Below, in pieces: positions 1-7,939 of a stretch of 19,993 nucleotides of DNA. A program made the translations under genes and the position numbers. The stretch's first letter is position 1, and each line of letters opens with the position of its first letter. Source of the DNA: Phoronis ovalis (lineage: Eukaryota > Phoronida > Phoronidae); contig JAOXYB010009234.1 of assembly GCA_028565635.1 (NCBI GenBank), positions 1-19,993 of the forward strand, read 5' to 3'. The notes under the pieces were generated by a model, which was given only the letters and a program-made list of their open reading frames with translations, was not told the DNA's origin and searched no databases.

Positions 1-65
1 TATTTTCAATCCACCTCCTTTGGTGGATTGAAAATGAGAGATTTATCGTTCACGATTAATCTCTC
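1..65. repeat. Two adjacent perfect or near-perfect hairpins
   Basis: The first has a 13-bp perfect stem (TTTTCAATCCACC at 3-15 with its complement at 22-34) and a 6-base loop. The second pairs GAGAGATT (36-43) with AATCTCTC (58-65) and has an inner 4-bp stem ATCG/CGAT separated by one T/T mismatch. Two abutting hairpins suggest the end of a fold-back or MITE-type element cut by the window edge. Confidence 0.6.
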
Positions 66-770
66 AAGCGTTCGCACAACGTAAAAAATGGTAGATTAAT
101 CTTGCATGTAAGTTTTATCACGATAATTTGGTCCCGTGTGAACAAAGCTTTAAACTGTGATCTTCAGTCAACTTCGGTGAATATATGTCCAGATGAAATT
201 CTTACAAAAGTTCCAAGCAACAGCGCTCAATATTGCCTCTTGATAAAATCATAGAAGAGTTCCTTTTCTGAATGCATATTTCATTTTTTAATTTTAGATA
301 AATAGTCAGTTCTTCTTTCGGATCCAAATATATCTTAATTAATTTCTTCACAGTTTTAAAATTCTTTAACTGAAATAATAATATTAATGATGTCAATACT
401 GTCATATGTCCTATTGTAAATTCTAAATTAATAATAACAATATCAATACAGTCATGTATTCTATAGTGATCTTGTACCATAAATCCTACATATTTAGTTG
501 GTCTTGACTATATCCAGATAAGTCTTATATAAAATTAGGGTTAATTATAAAAGAGTCACTGGCCATACACTATACACATATCCTCATACATTTTTCTATG
601 GTGACCTCTTGTGTTTAACACATTACCAAGCATTTTATTTTTTAAAAAAGGTAGCAGAATACTGTAAATTACATTCTTCAAATACTCAGATTTTAAATTC
701 CACTACCAACTCAATTAGCAGTTGTTAAATATATGCTATCTCGGTGACAAAAGGTCAACTTTTTATTGTT
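66..770. other. AT-rich non-coding stretch
   Basis: I see no exon, repeat family or structured element that I can support. A 92-codon minus-strand open frame (202-480) has no recognisable motif, and AT-rich low-complexity sequence explains its composition. Confidence 0.5.
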
Positions 771-773
771 CGC

Positions 774-1070
774 ATCTTTTCAATTAATATATGGAGGAAG
801 TGTGTCAGAGCTAAAGAACGGTTGGTCAAACAGGCTTAAAGTTTGACGTATGACATCCCCAGAGTGGGGATAGTTGAACTTGAGATTATTAGGTCATCTG
901 GAGGTCAAGAGGTCAAAATCTTCTAATTGCATGAAACTTTTAAAAATGGGGCTCATGTCGTTTAGAGGTCATTCAAAAATATTGGGGCATTTTGAGGTTA
1001 ACAGAAACCAAAAAAGTTTAAAGTTATTTTATTTAAATTCCTATTTTGATTTTTTTGTCACTTATTTAAT
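774..1070 (+). repeat. AGGTCA-rich dispersed repeat, copy 1
   Basis: It contains ATCCCCAGAGTGGGGAT followed by AGGTCA at 891, 902, 910 and 966. Its second half (about 950-1070: ATGTC, TTTAGAGGT, ATTCA, TATTGGG, TTTTGAGGT, AGAAACCAAAAAA, GATTTTTTTGT) aligns closely with the reverse complement of about 3465-3590. The layout also matches 19800-19993. The family is non-coding; boundaries are approximate. Confidence 0.75.
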
Positions 1071-1149
1071 TTGTTTACTGGTTTGGTATTAAAAGGTTAA
1101 TCTATTTTGCTTGTTATTGTTTACATCTAGCCATAACTTGATTATTAAC

Positions 1150-1365
1150 TAATTAGGACATTCACATATCAAATTCTGGGATTTGATACGAAAGTGAGGC
1201 TGAGATGTCCTGCTGTAAGTGTCCCAACACTTATTATAGGATTTAAGGATTAGATGAATGGGGGGGATTAAAGCTCAACCACCATCGAAAGTGTCGAAAT
1301 CGCTCAGCCTTTGGTGTTATGCTGGGTTGCCAATCCTCTTAGAGTTTTATATATCCTAGGTTTAA
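1150..1365. repeat. Possible degenerate inverted-repeat element
   Basis: AGGCTGAG (1197-1204) and CTCAGCCT (1303-1310) form an 8-bp inverted repeat about 100 bases apart, and GAAAGTG occurs in both arms. No target duplication was found. This is a weak call. Confidence 0.3.
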
Positions 1366-1950
1366 TCCATGTTGAAGATTAATTATCACTATTCGCAGAC
1401 ATCATTGCAACATCATCTGCATATAAAATATATTTACTTTTGCAAGTTTACAGCTGTTACGTACTCCATCAAATATACACAAATAATACTTATAGCTGTT
1501 GAATACCAAAAAATGGATGGACAAGTAATGTATTTTAAGTTTATGACTGTATTTGATGACCTGATTGCAAAATTGTTAGTATTATTACACTATATAAATA
1601 TAAACAAATACAAAGAAAAATAAAACAAAAAAAGTACCAGGAAGTTTTTACAATGTTTGTCTATTTAATTATAACATGCCATTCCCCTAATTGTAAAAAA
1701 ATAATTGCCTATAGATATTACCCACTTGAAAATAAAAATGTTTACTAAAGTGCTATTAATAGTTCACCAGGAAATACACAGTTAATCAAAAAGGAAGTTG
1801 ACCAGGTTCAGGGCCAATCAGAAATTTCAGGAATGTGAAAAATATTTACCAAAATGTTTATTGGCTCTGTTAGGGAACATACAGATCAAGCATCATTCTT
1901 AGAAGTTATTCACCCTTCATACCTTAAATTAAACATTTTGGATAGTAAAA
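1366..1950. other. AT-rich non-coding stretch
   Basis: No exon or repeat is recognised. An 84-codon plus-strand open frame (1369-1623) lacks an acceptor-donor pair and family similarity. Confidence 0.45.
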
Positions 1951-1954
1951 TGAT

Positions 1955-2095
1955 AGCATACCTGTCAAGTCTCACATTTTGAGCGTGAGTCTCACATTTT
2001 AGAACAACATCTCCCTCCCAAAAAAACCTAATGGTCGTGAGCCTAAAATTTCACGTTTTCGAGCTAAACCCCAGGAAAAGTTAGTCAACATATAA
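1955..2095. repeat. Degenerate repeat with duplicated GTCTCACATTTT
   Basis: GTCTCACATTTT occurs at 1969-1980 and 1989-2000, followed by a C-rich and then a GTGAG/CACG-rich segment. It resembles a non-coding interspersed repeat type I associate with marine invertebrate genomes (recollection, not a search). Boundaries are uncertain. Confidence 0.4.
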
Positions 2096-2419
2096 TTCTC
2101 ATGTTAATCTCGGATTATAGTAGAAACATCCCTGCATGAGCCATTACGAATACCTGCTTATTTTTTTAGCATGCAAATTGGTAAACAAATAAATAAATTT
2201 TTTAATATCTTTACAAACTGTGATGATTATTGCAAGTTTAAGGAAATTGTCTAGAAGACAACTTATCTTTTCTTTAATGGATTGCTGTTTAAAATTCCAT
2301 TTAAATTTGCTAAAAAAATGGTATTTCCAGAACTTGCTGTCACATGTGACTATATTTTTTTTTGTAATGCAATTCTTGTATTTCTTAACTTTTGTTAACA
2401 CTTTTTTTAAGGCAAAAAC

Positions 2420-2640
2420 CCTGGGCAAATATTTTCAGACTGCACTCAAATGCACCAGATAGCAGGAAACAGCATTAGAAAATCAAAATTTTTATCGAGA
2501 GAGTTAGACCCTCACACTCCCCCTGTTCGAGTGGGCGACCCCCTCCTGCATTCACCCCTCATGCTCCAGTTGCCATGGGGCTGGTGTAGCATAATTTATA
2601 AAAAATATCCCTCCCAAAAATTCTTGCAACTTGAGAGGTA
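2420..2640. repeat. Degenerate GC-richer interspersed repeat fragment
   Basis: A locally GC-richer block (GACCCTCACACTCCCCCTGT, then CCCCTCCTGCATTCACCCC) stands out from its AT-rich surroundings. Its open frames are broken and match no protein I know. It looks like a decayed transposon-derived repeat. Confidence 0.4.
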
Positions 2641-2789
2641 TGAGATAGACAAATGAAAGTAAATTTATTTTGCAAGTTAAAGTATAAAAAATGAACTTTA
2701 TTATTGTGCAATTTATTTTCCTGTGAATAGGACATGTGATTTTGGGTCAATAAATTAACATTTGGGGCTGCTACTTTAGGGAAGTAGGA

Positions 2790-3130
2790 TTATTGGTTTT
2801 GTATGATTTCTTTTTCTTCCAATTTTCGGTCAGCCATATTTCAAAGACGGTTACAGCTAGAGACATGGTGCTTCAGGTGTGGTATTCCCAGAGTAGGCCT
2901 TTGTTGACCTTAAAGTCAAAAGTTTATTTGGAGGTCTAAGGTCAAATTTTGAAATTGCTTAAATGTTCCAAAAGGATGGTATCAAGTTGCAATGAAGTAA
3001 TTTTGTTGACCTTTGAGAATACTTCGGTACTAAAATTTAAATTTTTTATTTTTTGACATCTTTTCAATTAATTTAATGATCTTCCAATTATCACCTCGAG
3101 GTCAAAATATCATTTGGAAGTCATGTGGTA
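2790..3130 (+). repeat. AGGTCA-rich dispersed repeat, copy 2 (diverged)
   Basis: A T-rich head (TTTCTTTTTCTTCCAATTTTC) is followed by AGGTGTGG, CCCAGAGTA, GACCTTAAAGTCAAAAG and several GGTC(A/T) half sites up to TCGAGGTCAAAATATC near 3100. The same order of T-run, AATTTTC, AGGTGTGG, CCC-GGG and GACCTTA is present at 19747-19910. CATCTTTTCAATTAAT near 3057 also occurs near 774. Confidence 0.65.
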
Positions 3131-3271
3131 CTCCAAAATATGCTCGGTAAGATATGACAAGATAAAATTTTCTATCTTTTGAAGTAAAAGTAAGTATAAA
3201 AATATATTTAACACTAGCTATATAGATAGTCTTTTAGCAAAGGTATATAGGATTGTTGCAATTCTCTCTAT

Positions 3272-3352
3272 TAGTCTGAAGAAATCCACTTATTAGTTTG
3301 GAAGTACCTTCTCGAGAAGGTACGGAACATTAATGGATGAATATATTCAGGT
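3272..3352. repeat. Short palindromic MITE derivative
   Basis: At its centre is a perfect 20-bp palindrome, GTACCTTCTCGAGAAGGTAC (3304-3323). The arms (AGTCTGAAGAAATCC on the left; GGAACATTAATGGATGAATA and TATTCAGG on the right) match the terminal inverted repeats of the element at 6954-7442. This looks like that element with its interior removed so that the two ends meet. Confidence 0.7.
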
Positions 3353-3464
3353 GGCTCTTTACTGACACTGGTATATGTGTGAATGTCAGAATTTGTAATC
3401 AATTATGGCTAGTCTGGAAAATCATTAACCTCCTAAATATTAATGACAACTTAAATTACAACTT

Positions 3465-3712
3465 AAATTACAAAAAAATCATAATAGAAATTTATAAAAA
3501 ATAACTTCAAATTTTTTTGGTTTCTATTGACCTCAAAATTACCCAATACTTCTGAATAACCTCTAAATGACATGAAAGCCTCATTTTTGAAAGTTGTAAC
3601 CTGATAACATTATATTTGAACGTTTTGAACAATTAAAATTTTAACATTTAACCTCTAAATGACCTTCTGACCTCAAGATCAAAAATGGCTCACCCCTGGG
3701 AAAAGCAGAAAT
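3465..3712 (-). repeat. AGGTCA-rich dispersed repeat, copy 3 (minus strand)
   Basis: TGACCTCAA, AACCTCTAAATGACAT, AACCTCTAAATGACCTTCTG and CACCCCTGGG are the reverse complement of the copy 1 order. Over about 120 bases the match to 950-1070 is close. The repeat ends about 50 bases before the ankyrin exon. Confidence 0.75.
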
Positions 3713-3761
3713 CCTAATAAAACCAGACTTAAATGATTCAATATTTTTTTTCATTTTTTAG

Positions 3762-3958
3762 AAACAAGTGACAAAGAACTACCAACCTTGTTGCATTTTG
3801 CTGCTAAATATGGTCTTGAAAAATTTTGCATGAAGTTACTAGATTGTCCTGGTGCGAAGTTTGCATACAGTATTGAGAATGCTAATCATGACTATCCGCA
3901 AAACCTGGCACAGAAATCTGGATTTACAGATTTAGCGAAATACTTAGAAGATTGGCTA
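3762..3958 (+). CDS. BCAP-like gene exon, ankyrin-like segment
   Basis: The acceptor follows a T-rich tract and ends in TTTTTTAG; the donor is GTAAGA. The exon begins with the last two bases of a codon and ends in phase 0. It reads ETSDKELPTLLHFAAKYG and continues through DCPGA, YSIENANHDYPQNLAQKSGF and TDLAKYLEDWL. In the PIK3AP1/BANK1 family this is the ankyrin-like region directly after the DBB domain, where LPTLLHFAAKxGL and the DCPGA-type motif are hallmark sequences. It is the strongest diagnostic exon in the window. The preceding exon should end in phase 1 and encode the end of the DBB domain; I cannot find it in the 3.76 kb upstream. The open frame runs on past the donor, but that extension does not resemble the family. 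Confidence 0.88.
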
Positions 3959-4607
3959 GTAAGAATTCATGACTCCTTTTCAAAGCAAAGAAAAATTAAA
4001 TTATGATCAAATGTACTAAGCTAGGGAAGAAAAGTTGAGTGCTCGAAAACCAAGTTATATTGTTATCTTCATCTGGTGACCTCTGGTAGTATGAAAGTTT
4101 GAAAGTAGAAATCGAAAGAGAGCACACCACTAATTCAGCTCCCGCCCGTAATAATGTGGAAATGAAATATTTTGACATTAAATAAAAATATTACCAAACT
4201 CTCACCGACATCTGGGATTAGATATTTTTTATCCTTATTTGTTCTAGTTTTTAAAAGTTTTCAATTTTCACTAGCAAAACGAATTTCGAGCTGCGTCTAT
4301 CTTTTTAAATGTTGCTATGCGGAATCTTAATTCTGAAGTGAAAATAGTGCATGCGTATTGATCGATCACCATCCAATGAGCAAACTGGTATGTAAACAAA
4401 GACAAAAATAGTTATATCTCCAAGAAGGCTTTGTGCTCCATCTAATGGTGTGCATATTAACGCCTATTAAATGGTGTGGAACCTATCCAGACCATGTACG
4501 CACCCAGGATTTTTTTTTAAAGATTTTGCTATGCTTGTGCCTTCAAAGGAATTATTTAGTGTAGTGCAACCTAAAATTCTTCCATTTCAATGAAAGGATG
4601 GTTAATA
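3959..4607 (+). other. Intron sequence, first part
   Basis: No exon or RNA gene is recognised. TAATGGTGTG/AATGGTGTGG occurs twice near 4443 and 4471. The rest is unremarkable. Confidence 0.45.
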
Positions 4608-4957
4608 GACTATTTGCATGCACTGGGGGGCTGCAGTTAGACCCTTTCAGTACCGACATCCTTTAGCTATACACAATACTTGTTTTTTTAAAAATCTGAC
4701 TTTAGAAAAGCTTTAAATGGTAAAAATGTAACAAAATAAAAAAATATTAATAAATAGTTATTTATGTATTAATATAAAGAAGAGTATTTCTAAGATCAAA
4801 GAAGATTTTTTTGGTTTTGGTTTGGCATGCGAAGGAAGCCTTTTGTGAATGAATCGCATGAGCGCACACAGAGCTAGGTCATTGTTCATTTGCAAAATGT
4901 GACTTACTAGTAACGTTTAGGTCTGAGCTTGGTGGCTTAAAGTGCATGCAAATAGTC
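4608..4957. mobile_element. TA-type MITE, copy 1 (about 350 bp)
   Basis: Perfect 17-bp terminal inverted repeats: GACTATTTGCATGCACT at 4608-4624 and its complement at 4941-4957. TA precedes the left end and TT follows the right end, consistent with a TA target duplication after one change. The interior aligns along its length with 10970-11291 (for example AACTTGTTTTTTTAAA, TTTAGAAAAGCTTTAA, AATATTAATAAATAGTT, GAATGAATCG). No coding capacity, so non-autonomous; Tc1/mariner-like by target site only. Confidence 0.8.
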
Positions 4958-5127
4958 TTGTGGAACCCAAAACTTTTCCCAATTTTATATAACATAATGG
5001 TGATATTTTGTAAATAGGAACATAGGTTTATTCGTTTTGTAGAAAAAATATGGCTGATTGGTTAAAACAATGCTCTCATCTGATGAAGCAAGAAGTTGTT
5101 CTAAATGTGAAATATTTATGTTTGTAG

Positions 5128-5341
5128 GAAATGGCTCCACTGCTAGACGTTATGAAAAGCACATATGTTTGTGTTACAAGCTCAAGAGAAGTAAAGTTGT
5201 ATGCAAATTCTCCACCCTCGGTATGTCCTAGTGTGGATACCTATGTCCCAGCTCACATGATGTCAACTAATGATGATACTTACATGTCTTTTGATCAGTA
5301 TGTTAACACAGTTAATCATGGGACAGGACAGCCTATATATA
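5128..5341 (+). CDS. BCAP-like gene exon with tyrosine motifs YVPA, YMSF, YVNT
   Basis: The acceptor is TTTGTAG; the donor is GTAAGT. It starts in phase 0 and ends one base into a codon. It begins EMAPLLDVMKSTYVCVTSS, a continuation of the helical tail after the ankyrin segment, then becomes Ser/Thr/Asp-rich and disordered-looking. Tyrosines sit in acidic or small-residue contexts: YVPA (Y104), YMSF (Y117, preceded by NDDT) and YVNT (Y123). YVNT fits the pYxN form preferred by Grb2-type SH2 domains. YMSF lacks Met at +3 and so is not a strict YxxM. No tandem PI3K sites as in vertebrate BCAP are seen here. Phosphorylation of these sites is inference from the family's role. Confidence 0.82.
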
Positions 5342-5476
5342 GTAAGTTTATTGTAATTAATTTGCTATCAGTTGTTCCACAAAGATTTAATCTGACAACT
5401 AAGACAGTTTTCCTTTCTTGTTTAAGGATTAAATACCATTAATTAAATTATCTTTGTTTTGTAAAAATCCCGTTTT

Positions 5477-5505
5477 TATGCCCAGCCACATAGTAGCTGG
5501 GCATA
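5477..5505. repeat. Perfect 10-bp stem hairpin heading a repeat
   Basis: TATGCCCAGC (5477-5486), a 9-base loop and GCTGGGCATA (5496-5505). It stands directly upstream of the tandem repeat block and probably is the end of an element. Confidence 0.65.
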
Positions 5506-5550
5506 TAGTCGTAGCAAAGGCGTCATCATCATTGTTGTTGTCGTATGTAG

Positions 5551-6240
5551 CACTTACTTTGTCTCGTGATAACAGCAGTTTTTACGCAGTCAGCTTCATA
5601 TTTGGTACAGGGTACACACACGTCAAAGTGCAGGTTGCTTATAGTTTTGACCTAGTTTACTTGCAATATGGCAGCCATGTTTGTTCCCGAGAGGGCACGT
5701 AACGTTGTGTCTATAGCCGCGAAGACGAAGGGCTACTTGGATGATTCAAAGGTGGTTCTAGGGAGGCCATACATTGGTGGGCGTAATAGGTGACATTTTA
5801 AAATTACCTTGACAAGTAGGTCAAATGCCATTTCAAATCTTTGACATTTAACACTTTCTTTGTCTCGCCATGACTGCTTCAGTTTTTATGCGATCAGTTT
5901 TATATTCGGTACAGGGCAAGTAAAGATCAAAATACATGACAGATATAATTTTGACCTGGATTACTTCCAAAATGGTTGACTGGTGGGCATGTTTGTTTCC
6001 GAGAGGGTACGTCATGTTGCGCCCATTTCTGCAAAGACGGAGTATTAACTGGACGAGCTTCATATCAACTACAGATTATGTGCAAGTCAAACTACAAGTC
6101 AGATGTAATTTTAATCTGGATTACTTTCAATATGGCTGACTAGTGGCCACATTGGTTTATGAGAGGTCACATCATGCTGCGCCACTTTCCAGAGAGACGA
6201 AACTGTAAGTGGATGTTTCAAAAGTGAAGGATTCGATACG
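5551..6240 (+). repeat. Diverged tandem repeat, about three units
   Basis: The ordered core (CACTT-CTTTGTCTCG, CAGTTTTTA-GC, TTCATAT--GGTACAGGG, GTCAAA, TTTTGACCT-G-TTACTT, AATATGGC, ATGTTTGTT-CCGAGAGGG-ACGT, GACG) occurs from about 5551, again from about 5850, and without its first part from about 6056. Units 1 and 2 are about 300 bases apart; units 2 and 3 about 160. Short open frames here are repeat-derived. Confidence 0.7.
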
Positions 6241-6604
6241 AGGAGAGATCGCTTTAAAACTACTTCTCAGTGATGGGCATCTGTCTGCAAAAGCAGACCT
6301 CTTGTTTGAAAATTGTTATAAGTTTTTTTTCTTGTTCACTTTCGTGAATGTCGCTTTAAAGAAATTGTGTTTTTCTCGTAAGTCATGTTGATGAACATCA
6401 TCATGTGTTTAATATTTTTATTATAATCTGTTCAGTTAATATCTTCAGGGTAATTTGCATATTTTACTTAATAGGGTAAATATTGTTAAAAAAAGATTAC
6501 AAAGATTAATGTTCCTGAGTATTCTGTCATGAAAGTTCTGGGCTACAGGTTTAAGGCATTAATTTCAAAAAAATCGTGTAATGATTACTAACTGAATTTT
6601 ACAG
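6241..6604 (+). other. Intron sequence before the YMSM exon
   Basis: AT-rich intron with no further feature recognised. It ends in TTTTACAG at the acceptor. Confidence 0.5.
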
Positions 6605-6685
6605 AAAATGATGGGGCTGATGGGTATGATAAAGCTATTGATACAGAAGGTGACTATATGTCCATGGGCAATTTACCACGAAACG
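6605..6685 (+). CDS. BCAP-like gene exon with YMSM PI3K-binding motif
   Basis: The acceptor is TTTTACAG; the donor is a weaker GTATTT. The exon is 81 bases and phase 1 at both ends, so skipping it would remove 27 residues without a frameshift. It encodes NDGADGYDKAIDTEGDYMSM and then GNLPRN. GDYMSM (Y154) has the YMxM form preferred by the SH2 domains of PI3K p85 (as in IRS-type sites). It is the only strict YxxM in the tyrosine-rich linker. The acidic context upstream suits Tyr kinases. The call rests on correct phases, the splice sites and the motif. A 489-bp MITE sits in the following intron. Confidence 0.78.
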
Positions 6686-6953
6686 GTATTTTATTTATTT
6701 ATGTATTCTACAAATTGAACAAAATTAAAGAAATGTTAACAAGATGTTTAAAAACATTTGTTATTACAGTACTTGTGTTTACCTGTATTTAATTATAATA
6801 TTAGACACTTGTCTTCCTCCTTTTGCAAGCATTTCTTTAGTTAATATTTAACTGTTACTTTCTACCAAAACATTTTTTGTTGTTCTCATCTCACAATAAG
6901 TGGTAAAATATGTCCATTGTCAATGAAAAAATACTTTGCTGTTTGTCACTGTT

Positions 6954-7442
6954 CAGTCTGAATAAATCCATCCAATAGTATTCCGTACCTTCTCAACTAA
7001 CGTCTGGGCTTAACCATAGTCAAGTTTTGTTTATTATCTCGAATAGCAGAAGAACGATAATCCCTTTATTTCTATATAAAGTGTCACAAAAGTCTTGACA
7101 CAAATCAAATTGCAGCATACAATAATAGATATAACAGTGGATTAAGCAGTAGGGAGTCTATCACACACATGCTGTGCTGCCAAGGTTTATCTATAGTTTG
7201 CTAAGCAAAAAGTAAGCTCCCTGGCAATACCTATTCAGAATGCGTCATAATCGAATAGAATAGATGTGGTAGGCGATGATGGATCACGCAGAGAGAAAGG
7301 CTTATCTCACTTGGTAAATGATTATTGACATAATTATTTCGCTCTCGTTAAATTGAAGGAATATAACAAAAATTAAATATGGTTAAGCCCAGAGGTTAGT
7401 TGAGAGGGTACGGAACATTAACGGATGGATTTATTCAGACTG
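6954..7442. mobile_element. hAT-like MITE (489 bp) with 8-bp target duplication
   Basis: Terminal inverted repeats of about 70 bases start CAGTCTGAATAAATCCATCC (6954) and end with the complement at 7442. They continue through TTCCGTACC(T/C)TCTCAACTAAC and CTGGGCTTAACCATA with few differences. The direct repeat GTCACTGT flanks the element at 6945-6952 and 7443-7450, with one extra T on the left. An 8-bp duplication and a CAG-starting end are hAT hallmarks. The interior has no transposase frame, so it would need one in trans. Confidence 0.82.
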
Positions 7443-7590
7443 GTCACTGTAGGTTCATGTTACAGCATCATGAAACTCATCATTACATAGTACTTACACC
7501 CAAGTACAGTGCTTACTTTGAGTGTTTTGTCTACTGGAGCAAGCATATCTTTGATATCTTCAATTTTAAAAATTAACTTTTTAATTGTAG

Positions 7591-7704
7591 CCCGACACAC
7601 TGTTGAACCAGTTGAAGATGTGATTTATGATGAAGCCCTTGATCATCAGCAAGAGGTTCAAGGCACTTATTACTTAGAAGCTGATTTTGCTCCAAAGTTA
7701 CCAG
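7591..7704 (+). CDS. BCAP-like gene exon with VIYDEAL and GTYYLEAD
   Basis: The acceptor is TTTTTAATTGTAG; the donor is GTAAAT. It is 114 bases and phase 1 at both ends. It reads ARHTVEPVEDVIYDEALDHQ, then QEVQGTYYLEADFAPKLP. The Tyr in EDVIYDEAL (Y176) lies in an acidic context similar to linker tyrosines of vertebrate PIK3AP1 (for example EEDVYHTVDDDEAF), suggesting a conserved phosphosite block. YYLEAD is a second tyrosine cluster. Neither is a YxxM. A palindromic TA/TG/CA repeat begins about 55 bases downstream of the donor. The exon is frame-neutral and could be skipped. Confidence 0.78.
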
Positions 7705-7758
7705 GTAAATAGTGATGTGTATTTATATTTCAAATTCTTAGTGAAACTGTAAAAAAAT

Positions 7759-7820
7759 TATATATATATATATGTGTATGTGTAGGTGTGTACACACGTA
7801 CACACACGCACACATATATA
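7759..7820. repeat. Palindromic TA/TG/CA simple repeat
   Basis: (TA)n runs into TGTGTATGTGTAGGTGTG, then TACACACGTACACACACGCA and CACATATATA. The two halves are imperfect reverse complements, so DNA or RNA could fold into a long hairpin. It begins about 55 bases after the 7591-7704 exon. Confidence 0.75.
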
Positions 7821-7939
7821 ATTAACTAATGGTACACAGATCTGTGATATTAGTGATGAGATTTTTATTACTTACTTCAGGGCAGCTAGATGTTAATTCT
7901 GTATTATTTGGAGAGATCTCCACTTTAAGTTATTTTTTT

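Noticed and set aside
202-480. 92-codon minus-strand open frame
   Set aside because: No motif, no splice context and AT-driven composition; not distinguishable from chance.
874-1092. 72-codon plus-strand frame
   Set aside because: It lies inside AGGTCA repeat copy 1, and its residues come from the repeated DNA.
1369-1623. 84-codon plus-strand frame as a possible DBB-domain exon upstream of the ankyrin exon
   Set aside because: No matching acceptor and donor, and no resemblance to the expected DBB sequence.
5454-6139. Short plus-strand frames of 82 and 67 codons as exons
   Set aside because: They are homologous to one another because they read tandem repeat units, and they do not join to the gene in phase.
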